A stretch of DNA of 64,000 bases from Antilocapra americana (Eukaryota > Chordata > Mammalia > Artiodactyla > Antilocapridae). The notes beneath the pieces are model-generated. The model did no database searches, was not told where the DNA came from, and saw only the letters and a program-made list of their open reading frames with translations. The stretch covers positions 11,819,441 through 11,883,440 of the forward strand of contig ML664175.1 in NCBI GenBank assembly GCA_007570785.1, in the 5' to 3' direction. The translations under genes and the position numbers were made by a program. The stretch's first letter is position 1; every line of letters starts with the position of its first letter. This document shows positions 22,889 to 35,755 of this stretch, one piece after another.

Positions 22889-25800
22889 TAAATATCAAGT
22901 TTTCACATTCTTTTGGCTCAAGGTATCTATGCCAACAGCTGTTTCTGAGGGTTCTCTTGTAATCCTTCTCCGTGGCTGCTGGGCCCCATAAGGGAGCTTC
23001 TTTTCCCTTGTTTGTTCCTTCGGGACCTGTCCCATGTATTGGGGTATCTTAAGCGGGAGCATTCTCAAAGTAGTGGAAGGAACAGTAGTCTCAGCTTCCC
23101 CTGGCCACAGCTTAGCAGCAGACAGGTTGCCAGTCCTCCAGTGAAGCATGAGAAGGAAGCCTTTCCTGGTCTTTTTACCCCTTCAACTCAAGGTTGGAAG
23201 CAACTCCACTCAGCTCTTCAGGAACCAGGGAGACCAGGTACACTCCCAAAGACCTCCCCCCACCCCCAACATCCTCTGTCAGGATGGTGACACCTCACCA
23301 ACATTCCAGGCACTGTCTGCCTCCTGGAGGCCCCAGCAGCTGCTCTGCTCAGGAGAGGCAGGTAGGTTAAGCTGCAAATAGGAAAAATGCACAATGCGCT
23401 CAGGCTGCTAATCTTTCTAGAACTTCCTGTTCCTCATTCCTCATGTGTCAGAACTTCCTCACTTCTTGTTTATTTTCTCATTTCAAAGTGCTCAATGACT
23501 ATCACTGAATAAATGCCACCACCCCTACCACAAATATTTTTGATACAGCTTCTATCATGCTTTTAGAAGCTAACTCAAATTGACTTAAATAAAAAACATT
23601 AAAAAAAAAATCTCCACAAACAGGAAGTCCCAAGATAGGGTGGGCTTCAGGGGAGGTTGATTCAGCAGCTCTTTAATATCATTAAGATGAAGTGGGGTTT
23701 TTTTTCCCTCTACCAACCTTAATGTTGGCTTCATCCTCAGGCTGATAGCAAGTTGGATGCTGCAGCCTCAGGCAGCACACCAAGACTCAACAACACCCAG
23801 AGAAAGTCAGAATCCCCACATATCTTACTGGCCAGACTGGCTTACAGACCCACTCCTTAACTTGCGGGAGTGACAGCATCAACCAAAGACCAACCATCCC
23901 TAATCACATGGCTGTTTGAAAAGATCCTTAATCAGTGAACACTTGCTCACAAGCTAAATGTTCTCAGCTCGATAAGCAGTTTCTCACATGAGAACAAGGA
24001 TAGCTGGCATTTGAGTGCTCACCATATGCAAGGTGCCTTACAAACATTCTTATTTAATCCTCTTCACAGTCCCTGAGGTAGCTAATCCTTGTTTCACAGA
24101 TGACGTACTTAAAGCCTAACTAACTTTAACAAGTCACACAGTTAATGAACCATCATTTTCCTCCTTATAGATTGTATACCTATGAATGCAGCCCAGCACT
24201 GCAACTGGCAAAAGAAAATATCCTTTGTGTATTAATTCCCTTGGACCCTACTGTGAGAGTTGTGACTAGATACTCTATGTCTTCCATGTTACAGAGCCTG
24301 GTAACTAGCTCACAGTGCAAATCGTTCACAGCAAACCCTGCTCTCTCTAATGCAGCTGGGGAAGTGCAGAGCTGTCTGGCCATGCCTTGGAGTTTCACCT
24401 TTGTTTATTATCTATCTAGCTCAAGAATCTTAATATAAAACAAGCCTCAAGATCTTATTATGATACAACTGAGTCCTACCCATTAAACACTTGTGGCTTG
24501 TGCATTCATTTTGTATATTCCTTAAGTATCTGGGAAGTCAAACAAGTATTTTATACCCCTTAAAAGCAACATACACTCATGGAACATAAGAACTTACGGG
24601 GAGAGGGTATCTGAAGCTCCATTCCTCAGCTCTCTTCCTATTCCCAAGATGATCAGTTGCTATGTGGTATATTTCTATAGGCTCTTTTTGTGGTGCATTT
24701 ATTTTTAATTTTAAATTTTCATTTATGGTAATATTCAAAGATACATAAAAGTAGAAACATAGTAAGGAAGCCAATGTTCCAATCACCCAACTTCAACCAT
24801 CAACAATGACAATGTGTTGCACTATATTTGACATCACACTATATGCAGTCATTTTTTAATTATTTATTATAAAAAGACTATTTCATAAAATTCAAACAAT
24901 ATGGAAGAAAAAAGTTTAAAAAAAATCATCTTCTTCTCCCAAGACCCTTAATTCCAGTGCTCAGAAATAATTTAACAGTTTCCAATGTATCAACTAGACA
25001 TTTTCTATACATAATGTATCTTTACAAACTTCAAAAATTTCACACACAAGAAATCATGCTACACATATTTATTAATACTTGCTTTTTCCATTTACTCTTT
25101 ACTTTATCTTGGAGGCCTTCAGAAGTGAGTACTTAGGAGTGCCCTGCATTCTTCAACAGCTATGGTGTTCCACTGGAAAGCATACTTAACCCAGGAATGT
25201 GGGGACAATGAAAGCTACTTGACTGGGAAGATATGTAGATGCCGTCTCTAAAGCTAGAGGTTTACAAAGTGGGTTGGATACACACCAAGGTGTGTGCGAA
25301 AAGACCTACTGGAATGTGGGAAGAAATACTGTAGCTTCCATTAATCTTCTACTCATCCCTTTAAATTTTTGCTTATTTTAAAACGTAGAAACATAAGTAT
25401 AACATTTGCATTATTTATAAATATTTCCATATTATGAATGCTTACTCAAGATTTTTCAGTTTGGGATACAAAATCAACAAAGTTGGTAACCACACTCACA
25501 GAAAGCAGAGATGCATTCAAGACTGAAAGAGCAGGCTGACAGCCTGACCCCTGAACCTCTGTGATCCATGCTTCACAGGTGACAAGTGTTAGCAGCTGTG
25601 AAGCTCCAAACCTCTAAGAATTCCTTAGGTAAGAGAACCTGTCCCTGGCTGAGGATCTTACAAAGGTATACACCCTCTACACAGCAATACACAATGCTTC
25701 TACAGAATTTAGACCCTTGGATGGAGGGGACAGAGGAGAACAGGAGTTTCCTAGTTTGGGAGCAAAAATCAGTCAATAAACAAAAACCCATTTGACTTGC

Positions 25801-26926
25801 TCAGCATTTTCATTTGACCCTGGAATCTACATCCCCTCCCAACTTATTTTTTTGAATAGTTACTTTAAAACCTATGGAACTAGTGTTTTGTGAAATTTAT
25901 AGAAAAATGTTGATCTGTCCGTTTGCTGTAGGAAATGTTTAACTTTTACCTTTTATTATGAAATAATCAGACAAAAATACTATTGATGATTTAGCAAAAG
26001 AAAACACTTGTCCACCATACAAAGAAGCTAGGGCCTCCCCATTTAATTTCTAAATTGAGCTTTAGGAATCCATTTCTTGTGCCAGGAGTTATAATGTGTT
26101 GCTTATATACTCCAAAGCTAAGCTGTGCTTTTCCACTTGTGCAAAACATGGTGGGTTTATTTTATATTCTAAAAATACAAATGCATATTGGATTTTGAAA
26201 GCAAACTTCTCTCTGGGGGTGAGAGGAGGAAGACATGCTGCCAAGGGACTTAGAATCAGAGACGTTAAAAGTTACATGTATGGGTGTGGGTAACGTGATG
26301 ACACTAACTTTTGTGTATTATTTCATGAAATTAGCCACATTGCCTACTGTGCAAAGCACACACCCTTGGTTAAAAGACAAATGTTTCTTGAATACTTACT
26401 ATACACAAGTTCAAGAAAATGGAGATCAATAAAATTCAGCGCAAAAGAACCAAGAGAGAAGGGCAATCCAGATGGAGGAAACTGGATTCCCACTGGCATC
26501 AAAGTATAACAGCATGAAACAGACAAGAAACTGCTTTGCAGTTAAATTATATCTAAAAGTAAAAGTAAGTTTGGGCTAACTTTTACCCAAACTTCAAAAT
26601 TCAGCCCAAGCATATATCCTCTGGGAAATCATCTTGGCTCACACAGGCGTCTCCTCTGAGTTTCTAGCTACACTGTATTCATAGTTTATGCACAAATACC
26701 ATTGCATTATGATTGTTGGCTTTTTTCCTTTCCACTAGATTATGAGCTCCCTGAGAACTTGGATTACAGTCCCTGGGGGTCTCAGGACAAAACACAGCAG
26801 GTTGATAAATGAATAGGAACTGAAGAAGCCACTGGGAATAGACGCTTCTTTCAAGAGCTCGGCTTGGGTGGGGCAGGATCATACCACAATGCACTATGTG
26901 CCATGACAGAGAATGCATAGAATGCC
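22889..26926. other. Intergenic, mostly unassigned
   Basis: Ancient repeat-like text is present near 24003-24150 (ttatttaatcctcttcacag), 24840-25095 (LINE-like) and 26580-26790 (antisense L2-like, gattatgagctccctgagaa). No gene is recognisable. The two frames of about 70 codons near 25573-25795, on opposite strands, are not supported by any family resemblance. Confidence 0.5.
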
Positions 26927-27141
26927 GCGCCTGCAAGTGTGCTCACTCAGGCATGTCTGAGGCGTTACCCATGCTCTGCAGTCCACCAGGCTCCTCTGTC
27001 CACGGAATTCTCTCAGCAAGAATACTGGAGTGGGTTGCCATTTCCTGCTCCAGGGGATCTTCCCAACCCAGGGATGGAACCCACGTGTCCTGCATTGGCT
27101 GGCAGGTTCTTTACCACTGCGCTACCTGGAAAGCCCCAAAC
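26927..27141 (-). repeat. Bov-tA SINE, antisense
   Basis: The body contains gtccaccaggctcctctgtc and ccactgcgctacctggaaagcc. An 8-bp agaatgcc duplication flanks it at 26919-26926 and 27142-27149. Confidence 0.92.
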
Positions 27142-27519
27142 AGAATGCCACAATGCAGCAAGTCAGAAGGACACCTCACCCAGCATGGTAGGAGGGCAGA
27201 GATCCTGATACTCAGTTTATGGTAGTCAGGATACAGATGTCAAGGTCTGCAAAGCCAAGGGCCTTTTACCACTCTCAAACTTTTGCCAACATCCTTAAGA
27301 ACAGTAACCAAGTAAGACATCTACCAAAGAACAAGCCAGCTCTTTAGTAAATGAGTATGTTCCACAAAAATGAAAAATCATTAAAAAAAAATACACAAAG
27401 GAATCCAAATAGCTGGGTTCACATATGATAAAATCAAGAGCAAAAAATATTACCTTTCCCCAAAGAGAAATTAGCTCTCAGTGTCCAATATATAACCATT
27501 CACTATTAAGAAAAACCTT

Positions 27520-28015
27520 ATTTGACCTATTTAATGTCTCTTCATTCTTCACATTTGGACTCAAGCATCATTTTCTGGGGATGCATGCCATGTCCTCCCT
27601 GACTAGGTCCCATCTCCTTCCACAATCCCATCTCTGCATGACCAGCTCTTGGACTATAAAGGCCTCCCCTCACAGCATTTATCATGGTTGATATTGACAT
27701 GTATTCACATGATTATTGCTCAAATGGTGGTTCAGACAGTAAAGAATCCTCCTGCAATGCAGGAGACCTGGGTTCAATCCCTGGATCAGGAAGATCCCCT
27801 GGAGAAGGAAATGGCCTACCCACTGCAGTATTCTTGCCTGGGAAATCCCATGGACAGAGGCGGCTGGTGGGCTACAGTCCATGGGGTCCTAAAGAGTTGG
27901 ACACGACTGAGCACTGAGTACATGATATAGGATTAGTATCTGTCTCACCTACCAGCCTTAAGTTTCTCGAGGGCAGGGACTGTTAAGTTCACTGCTGATT
28001 TCCTATCATCCAGCA
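27520..28015 (-). repeat. Antisense L2-like element carrying a Bov-tA
   Basis: The left part (tctctgcatgaccagctctt) and right part (gtttctcgagggcagggact) read as one antisense L2 3' end, interrupted at about 27713-27920 by a forward Bov-tA. Confidence 0.6.
27713..27920 (+). repeat. Bov-tA SINE
   Basis: This forward copy contains gcaatgcaggagacctgggt, ggaaatcccatggacagagg and agagttggacacgactgagc. It sits inside an older L2-like fragment. The TSD is not clear. Confidence 0.93.
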
Positions 28016-29199
28016 GAGGTGCTGGAGCAACCAAGAACTTAACACAGATCTATCCATCCAGTGAATAACCAAGGCAACCAGTCCACACAAATCAGCACGG
28101 GCAGACCACATAAGCCAAACAATTCCAAACATGTTCTGAGAAGGTTTCAAGGGAGAAGAAGAAAAAATGGTTAATAGGTCAATTCAGTTAATCAGAGTTG
28201 CTACTAATAGGGACTGCAAAAAATAAAAACTGCGATCACAAAGCCAAAATAATGAAAAGTTAATCATAACATTGACACTTTATAAAAGCAGGCCTTTTGA
28301 GGTTTAGAAATACAAACTGTCTAAAAGGCGGGGGAAAAAAATATACATGAAAATGAAGAATAAAATTGCTTAATTAGTTCAGTATTACCAAATAGGTTTC
28401 ACTTTTCAAAATGATGTCTAAAACACATATAATAGAAACACATTTTATATAAAGACAACTTACATCAGATCAAATTGTTCTAATTTCTTTACACAGAAAA
28501 CAATTTCAAGATATCTGTTTAAAGATATATTTCCACCTCCAGGGATGATATCATTTTAAGGGGAAAGAGTAGAATCCAGCTTACTGTACTGAGCTACTTA
28601 ACACATTTTAATAAGGGACACACAGGTTAAATGTGAATAATCTGATCATACTCCCTGACATGTTTGAATAGAAAATATTTTCCTTAAATAGCTATTAAGC
28701 CCCACAAAATCTAGCGAGCAAGGAGGGATCTAATGGCCTGCTTGCTATGATTACTGAGTGACTGATAGCTTCAAGCACTCACCCTAGCACTTGAAATCAA
28801 TTAATCATTCATCATAACTGGAGCAGAATATAATTAATTATACTTGCTTGACTGGTTCAAGTTTAATTCCACTAAAATCATTATTTAAAAAATCATTATG
28901 AATATAGGCCATTATCGTGAATTGTTGCTAAAATAAAAACAGTAATGAATGAGCTTCTATAAGAATTTAACACACATTAAATTTTTTTTAATTTTTATAG
29001 AAAATTTTGAATAGGAACACAGGTGGAGAAGACACTATAATGAATCCCCAAGTAGCCAACACCCAGGTTCAACAATTATCAACTCACGGTCAAAACTGTT
29101 TTCAACTTTACTCCCAGATATTACCCAATTGCAGCTCACAACTTTTTTTAAGCAAACACCATATCATTGCACTTTTAGGTACTCAATATGCATCTCTAA

Positions 29200-29473
29200 T
29201 GGAGAAGGCACTGGCGACCCACTCTGGTACTCTTGCCTGTACAATCCCATGGACAGAGGAGCCTGGTAGGCTGCAGTCCATGGGGTCACTAGGAGTCGGA
29301 CACAACTGAGCGACTTCAGTTTCACTTTTCACTTTCATGCATTGGAGAAGGCAATGGCAACCCACTCCAGTGTTCTTGCCTGGAGAATCCCAGGGACGGG
29401 GGAGCCTGGTGGGCTGCCATCTGTGGAGTCGCGCAGAGTCGGACTTGGCTAACGCAACTTAGCAGCAGCAGCA
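29200..29473 (-). repeat. Bov-A2 dimeric SINE with 12-bp TSD, antisense
   Basis: Two Bov-A monomers in the same orientation are joined by a linker (cactttcatgcattggaga), the defining form of Bov-A2. The (gca)n end lies to the right. Perfect atgcatctctaa duplications lie at 29188-29199 and 29474-29485. Confidence 0.93.
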
Positions 29474-29807
29474 ATGCATCTCTAAAAGGGCTCCTTTTAA
29501 AGATACCATTTTCACACCTAAAAATAACTGCAAAAATCCTTAAAACCATCAAATATTCAGTTAAGTTTTCCTATTTTCCCAATGGTCTCATTTTCTATTA
29601 TTTCAATCAGGATCCAAATTAAGTCCACAAACTGTACTGGCAGATATACTATCTGGCAGGTATGATATCTTCAGTCTCTCTTAAGCCATCATTTTCTTTT
29701 TTTCTTTGCAATTCAGTTGTTGAAGAAACAGGGTCATTTGTCCTTTAGTTTTCCAGTCTGGATTTTGCTGATTAATTCTTTTGTGGTATCATTTGACATG
29801 TTCCTTT

Positions 29808-30008
29808 GCATGCACGCATGCTAAGTCCCTTCAGTCGTGTCTCTGCAACCCTGTGGACTGCAGCTTGCCAGGCTTCTCTGTCCATGGGATTTTTCAGGCA
29901 AGAATACTGGAGTGGGTTGCCATGTCCTCCTCCAGGGAATCTTCCCAATCCAGGGACCAAATCCAAGTCTCCTGAATTGCAGGTGGATTCTTTACCTGCT
30001 GAGCCATG
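29808..30008 (-). repeat. Bov-tA SINE, antisense
   Basis: The body reads gcttgccaggcttctctgtc through gcaggtggattctttacctg to gagccatggg. It lies inside the ancient LINE. Confidence 0.92.
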
Positions 30009-30240
30009 GGTGTCATTTCTAGTAAAGACGTGGTTAGATCCAGAGGCTTGATCAAGATCACATCTGACTTTTGGCTGGACTGCTTCATAAGTGGTATGTG
30101 TGTTTCCATTAGGAGGCACAAATTATTTGACTGCTCTTTTGTGAGGTTAGTGGTCACTACTGATCATTGTCTGGGTCCCTTAATCATTGTGGGATAAAAA
30201 TGGTGATATTGTATCACTCCTCTTTATTAGCTGGAATAGT

Positions 30241-32960
30241 TAAGTTCCAAAGGTAGCTATAGTTTTGTAAACTATCATTATTAATTCATAGAGTAAAACA
30301 GTTTTGGCCAATGAAAATTTCCTCAAGATGCTTCCTGAATCTTTTCGGATAGATCTCTAGTAGCTTCCTTGCTTTCTGGTGTGACAGTCCTTCTCGGATC
30401 TACATACACATTTCTTTCCCTATACCTGGAATTAGGCAGTTTCCAAGGAAGTCAGGTTTCTTTGAAGAAAGCGATATTCAGAGACCACATCAGGGCACTG
30501 CTTTTGATTTTCATTTGGGTTTTGTCCAAGGCTAACAAAGTCAACTAAGCAGGAGTCTTCTACTATTGTTTCTAATAAGTCCACATGGCTACATGCATGT
30601 GAATTTTTAACCAGAGGGCTCTCAGATTTAAATAAATTATCTATATAAAATGCTAATGGTAGAAGTATGTAATACGTTAATGGCAAAGTATAACTTAGTA
30701 CATATTATCTAGAAGACAGCATCATAATTTTTATCAACAACCTTTAGAAAGCCTTTAACTCACTTTTAATTCCACTTTTAGGAATTTATTTCATTATTTC
30801 GTTTAGAATTTTCCTTAAAGGATTACTTAAAATAATGAACGATCTAAAAACCTCAATGTCCAAACAACAGGTTTTTTAAAATGTACAATACATCCGTAGA
30901 ATGACATATTTACAGTCAGTAAAACTATGTAGATACAATATCAATACATTGTTAAATAAGAAAGCTACATAGAAAAGTGTTGAAAACTATATCCCAAAAT
31001 ATAGTTTGGGATATAATAACAATATAAACTGGGCTATTCTCATGTTTCCAATGCTGGTTTAGGATTTATTTGGCTTCCCAGGGTCTGCCAAGTCAGACAC
31101 TACTTCTCCAAATGCTTTCCAGTCTCCAAAATGCTGTTCTTGTTATCTCCAGTATTCCTTATCCTTGTTGGATATGATCTTTTCTTTCCCAAATCACTGT
31201 GATTTTAGCAGAAATTTTAGGAAAAAACAGAGGCTGATAAGTATTTTGCTCTACCCTCCATTTTTACCTAAACATTGCACTGTTTTTCATAGGAGAGATC
31301 AAATAACTCTGAAGAGCTTATCAATTACAAAACATAAACTTCTACTGAAAATAGTGCATACATGTTTGCATTTAACATATGCAAACAATACGGTAGTGCA
31401 GAATACAAGGGTTCACTTGTATCCTAAATATAAAGGTTTGTATACAGAAATGAGAGTGGAAAAACTAAACTGGTAAATAAACAGAAAGAGACTTGAATGG
31501 AAGTTGCTTTTAAACGAGAACATAAAACCAGAAATGCTGAAACTGAAGCTGAGTTCTGTGAGGTAAACTAATTATCCTTTTTGCTACTTAGAAGTCAAAA
31601 GTGCTTTTCAGGAAACTACAATTTCTTGCAACTTTAGTGACTTCTCTGAAGAATAACTGTCCCCGGCAGCTGCTTTAAAGCTAAATCCAACTTGTTTTCT
31701 AGTTTTGGATGACCTTGACTCTTTAAATATGGATAAGGAACATCATTTCCTAAACCCCTGGAAGACGGGCTGTCCAGTTTTATAGTGGACTTACTAAACT
31801 GACCCTCTTGTACTTTCGATTAGAAATACTTAGGAAATTAAAAGCCTTCCCAAGAACAAGAACCCATAATTGCACAGCTGCCATGGACACTAATCCCACC
31901 TTTGGTGAAATAATAATCCTTAGGTCTTAAAATGTATAGACCACAGGGACAGATATAAGAACTTGAGAGTGGTCTGCTCAGTTTGGAGAAATCTTCAGTT
32001 TTAACTAGTCCCTGAATATAACAAAAACAAAGTACCCAAAGCACAAAACTGCTGAAGACACCTCAGAAAACAAGACTGATCAGATAAAGCTGCCATTCCC
32101 TAAAGAAGTCCTTCCCCAAACTGTATATTTTCTGACACTGTAAAGGGCACTAGTCCAGAAAGCATAATAATGTATCTATTGCTGATTTAATCTAAACAAA
32201 ATTTAAATATGCAGTTGTAAGCAAAAATAGTAAACTTGCAATCATCCGAGTTAATATTGATAGTTTAATAAACATAATTAAACATAATACATATTTTGAG
32301 GTTTCTGAATTAAAGTAAAAAGTATTGCATGTTTTTACTCACTTAACAAATACTACTTATTTAAACTGGCCTCAATATATTAAAAAAATAACTTGGGTTT
32401 GGGGTAGACTGTTCTGTGCAGGGCACCATTCTGGGCTTATAATTCTTTTTCTAGGTAAGACTGAAATGTCAAGTTTTCTTACATGCTATGAATTTAACAA
32501 AGCAGGAAAACATAGCTCAAATTTTTAAAATATACTTATCAAACTCAACTTTTAAAATAAATGAAGTACTTAGCATTCAAAACATTGGAAAATATATATG
32601 AGACCACAGTTTCCAAAATGACTCAGCTCTTCCACTAAGACACGTTTAAGCACTCTGAATACTGATTAGAAATAATGCAAAGCAGCTGAGATTAGTTAAA
32701 TGTTTTTCAAATATTCACTGTGTATAGAAAGAGAGAGATCTAATCACAAAATTTTTACATGAAGTCCTAACTAAGAATAAAGATATCTATACTTGTGTGG
32801 GAAGAGGCAATTCCCTTTCTGCTTAACCATCTCCTTCATTTAGTAAGGCAAGGCTGCCTTGCGGGACACTTCTTTTGATAGTTCTCAGAGTTCAAAGAGT
32901 ATGAAACCTTCAAGTTGATTTCATCAAGTCTATTTATTAATGCATTTCAAGTTTCAAAAA
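30241..32960. other. Intergenic, downstream flank of ADAM10
   Basis: No gene and no young SINE are visible. About 30725-31035 looks like an old L1 piece. The rest is unassigned AT-rich sequence. If ADAM10 uses distal polyadenylation, part of this could be transcribed as longer 3'UTR. Confidence 0.5.
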
Positions 32961-32988
32961 ACCTTACATCTTTGCACAATACTTTATT
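32933..32988 (-). promoter_or_regulatory. ADAM10: Candidate ADAM10 polyadenylation signals
   Basis: AATAAA occurs on the - strand at 32988-32983 and again at 32938-32933. A U/GU-rich stretch (gtaaggttttttgaaac) lies just past the first. I prefer the first as the main signal; the second is an alternative. Confidence 0.5.
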
Positions 32989-35085
32989 TTTTGCAATTTT
33001 TAGTAAAAATTTCCAAAGTGAACAAAAAGATACTGTATAAAACACAGTGGACATTAAACCGACAGTAGTATTAGATCTCACTCGTCTTGATCCTTTTGTT
33101 TTACCACATCTTGATTTGGAGTGGAAAGAGTTCAGTGCACGTATCTCTTGTCAGAAAACATTTAACTTAGACTCAAAATAAAATAGGGCAGTTGTATACC
33201 TGCCAAAACCCTACCACAGGATAACATTTCAAGCAAAAAATGTACATGTTCAAAGTCTAGCACACTCAAGAAGTTACTAAGAACTCTGGCGGAGTAAAAG
33301 TCACCATTTTAGAAATGCAAACCCACTTCCAACCTTTGCACAGTCCAAAAACAAAGGCATTTAAATGATTTAAAAGCAATTACATACATATCTACCTACT
33401 CGTTTGTTTAGAATTATTTATAGTCTTATCTGGGGTTTCATGTACAAAATTTGTCTCTAAATCATGTACAAAAAGCTGTATTTTGAAAAAAGTCACCACA
33501 TACTGTACAAGTTTACAAGGAAGAGATCCCATTATTTTCTCTAGCATTTTTGGCCTTGCTGGCTTGCGTCACATTATGAGAATGATTGTGTAAACCTTAT
33601 ACTCTTAAGAAAAAAAGGAAAAAAAAAAAAAAAAAGCCAAACACAAATCATTTCAACTTTACCTAAATTTGCCTCCTATGTGAAGCCAGGAAAATCATAG
33701 CTATTTACTTCTAATTTAACATGATGTAGTTGGAAAACAGAAGTAATAAATATGTCACAAGCTTAAAGTTTTTTTGTAATGCCCCCTTCCATTCCTGCAT
33801 AGCAATAAGCCTGTTAATACATTAAATGCTTTTGACTTCTTTCTTTAAAAAGCCAATTATTTACACCTGTTTAAAAAATAAATTTGGAATGGGACATTGT
33901 GCTGTTTCACCTTCATTGCTGATAAAATATCTTAGGGAAAAAAAAAGTGTCGGGAGACCTATCTACAATTTTAACTACTAGTTGAGCAAATCACTCCTCT
34001 TTAGTGGTTACCAATGAGCATGATGATATGCTGAAAACTCTGTTCAACTATCTTGATATAACAGACACACAGCTTTTCTTTTCCATATCAGACAAAACCC
34101 AAAACATAATTAGCATACAAATAAGAGGCTGCAAATAAAAAGAATCATTTCATTGACCTAACTGCTACCAACATGAATAAAAATTTCACCTATCAATTCA
34201 AAAATGGAATTGAATTAGAAAGTTTAAAATAAGTAAGCAGAAATCAGACATTTACATAAAGAACTAAGTCTGAAGTAGTAGTATGCTGCATATGTCCAGT
34301 TTTCACAACACTTAACTGGGTTCTTCAGTGTCGTCAATCCTGTGCTCTTAGCAGCCGTTTGATAAAACAAAATGAATATCAGAACCAACTCCATCATGAG
34401 GAAAAGGTAAACTGATTCTCTTCTCATAACTGCCCATGTAAAGCATGACAGAATCCTGGACCACTGAATACCACCATTCTCTGTTATCCTGAGTATGTCA
34501 ATTAACAGTAATTTTTCATTAAGAGCAGAAAAAATTTTATAATACAAAGAAACATCCATATTGCAATTTCTGTTTACAATTGCACACAGAAGTACAGTGT
34601 ACGTAAGAAATAACATGTCTGCATATAACAAGGTATGTACATTGGCAAGTGATGTCTCCAATGTTGAGGTGGTCAAGCCTCCTAGCCTTGATTGGCAGTT
34701 GAAAAAAATATATATATATATTTAAATTTGTGATAAAAGTTTATCGAGAGCCAAGTTTGCCTGCAAGTGAAGAAAATGCAGCAACGAAGAACAGGGAACA
34801 AGGGGCACATAATAATATTCTAAGACTTTGTGCCATTAGGTTAAAAATATCTGTCTATAAGAAAATGGGGTTCCTTTTTTTTTCACATCCCACCCCCAAA
34901 TTGGAATTTTCAGACTTTAAAATTTAAGTAATTCCACCTGATCTGAGGACATGATCTCTTGCCATTTTTTTTTCTTCTACTGTTATTTGTGAGGGCTTCA
35001 TTTGGGGATGATGATTTAATAGGTTTCTCTTTGGAGTGAAGTTTTCCCATTGTAGGCACTAGGAAGAACCAAGGCAAAAGCTGAG
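32965..35085 (-). other. ADAM10: ADAM10 3'UTR (inferred extent)
   Basis: This region lies directly downstream of the ADAM10 stop codon on the - strand and runs to a polyadenylation signal near 32983-32988. It is AT-rich, free of recognisable SINEs, and includes a run of about 18 A on the + strand (U-run in the RNA) near 33618-33636 and a (TA)n near 34711-34723. The length (about 2.1 kb) is plausible for mammalian ADAM10, whose long 3'UTR is a known target of microRNAs. The extent is inferred. Confidence 0.65.
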
Positions 35086-35180
35086 TTAACGTCTCATGTG
35101 TCCCATCTGATAACTCTCCCGGGGCCTCTGACGCTGGGGCTGCTGAATGGGCTGGGGAGGTCTTCTCCTCTTTAAAGTGC
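35086..35180 (-). CDS. ADAM10: ADAM10 exon 16, cytoplasmic tail and stop
   Basis: The last coding exon has acceptor cacag. It completes a split Gly codon (G/GC... read as GGC) and encodes [20 protein letters not shown] followed by [10 protein letters not shown] and TAA (35088-35086). These are residues 719-748. The Arg-rich RRRP stretch corresponds to the known ER-retention signal, and the proline-rich text supplies SH3-binding motifs used in trafficking (for example by SAP97). ADAM10 is the constitutive alpha-secretase and the main Notch S2 sheddase, acting at the plasma membrane with TspanC8 partners. The sequence is intact and essentially identical to other mammals as I remember it. Confidence 0.97.
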
Positions 35181-35279
35181 CTGTGCGTCACAAACAAAAG
35201 CAAAAGAGGTTTATTATGAGCTTTTCAATCTTTTAAAGACAAAGTTGCCATTTCAATAATAAAAGAGGTTCTAGACCAG

Positions 35280-35545
35280 CTCTGTCCAAAAAAAATACAG
35301 TATGAGCAGCATACATAATTTTCTATTTTCTGGTAGCCATATGAAAAAAATAAAAGAGACAGGTAAAATAATTTCGATAATATTTTATTTCATTAACCCA
35401 ATATAGCAAAAATATTAAAAATTATTAATAAAATATTTCATCTTAAAAATACTAATTTTTCAGAGTTTGGCAGGCATTTTATATTTATAATACATCTCAA
35501 CTGAGACTAGCCACATTACAATTGCTAAACAGCTACAGCTATCAG
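35280..35545. repeat. hAT-type DNA transposon fragment
   Basis: The sequence starts cagctctgtccaaaa, then runs through ggtagccatatgaaaaaaat and aatattttatttcattaacc to gactagccacattacaattg. This is the pattern of a non-autonomous hAT element; the family is uncertain. Confidence 0.55.
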
Positions 35546-35579
35546 ATTAATATGGATTCTGAGGCTAGACTCCATGAGG

Positions 35580-35755
35580 AAGAAACTGCTGGGTATCTTT
35601 GAGCAAATGACTTAACCTCTCTGGAGCTCAGATGACTGACTAGTCTGTAAAACAGAGACAATTAACTAACTCATATAGTCTGTTGTGAGGATTACATGAT
35701 AATTCATGTAAAAGTGCTCAATATCTTTTGTGAAGGTTCAATAAATAGCAGTTAA
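35580..35755 (+). repeat. MIR SINE
   Basis: MIR core and tail are visible: gacttaacctctctggagct, gtgaggattacatgataatt and tgctcaatatcttttgtg. Confidence 0.7.

Larger units (their letters stand above)
28990..30240 (+). mobile_element. Ancient LINE fragment with two nested SINEs
   Basis: Text at 28990-29187, 29486-29807 and 30010-30235 (caacacccaggttcaacaat, then gttgaagaaacagggtcatt, then tgatcattgtctgggtccct) joins into one old LINE-like consensus. A Bov-A2 and a Bov-tA interrupt it. A second copy of part of this consensus lies at about 51255-51790. Confidence 0.65.

Noticed and set aside
22691..22991. Cys-Val-rich open frames
   Set aside because: They are translations of the (GT)n microsatellite.
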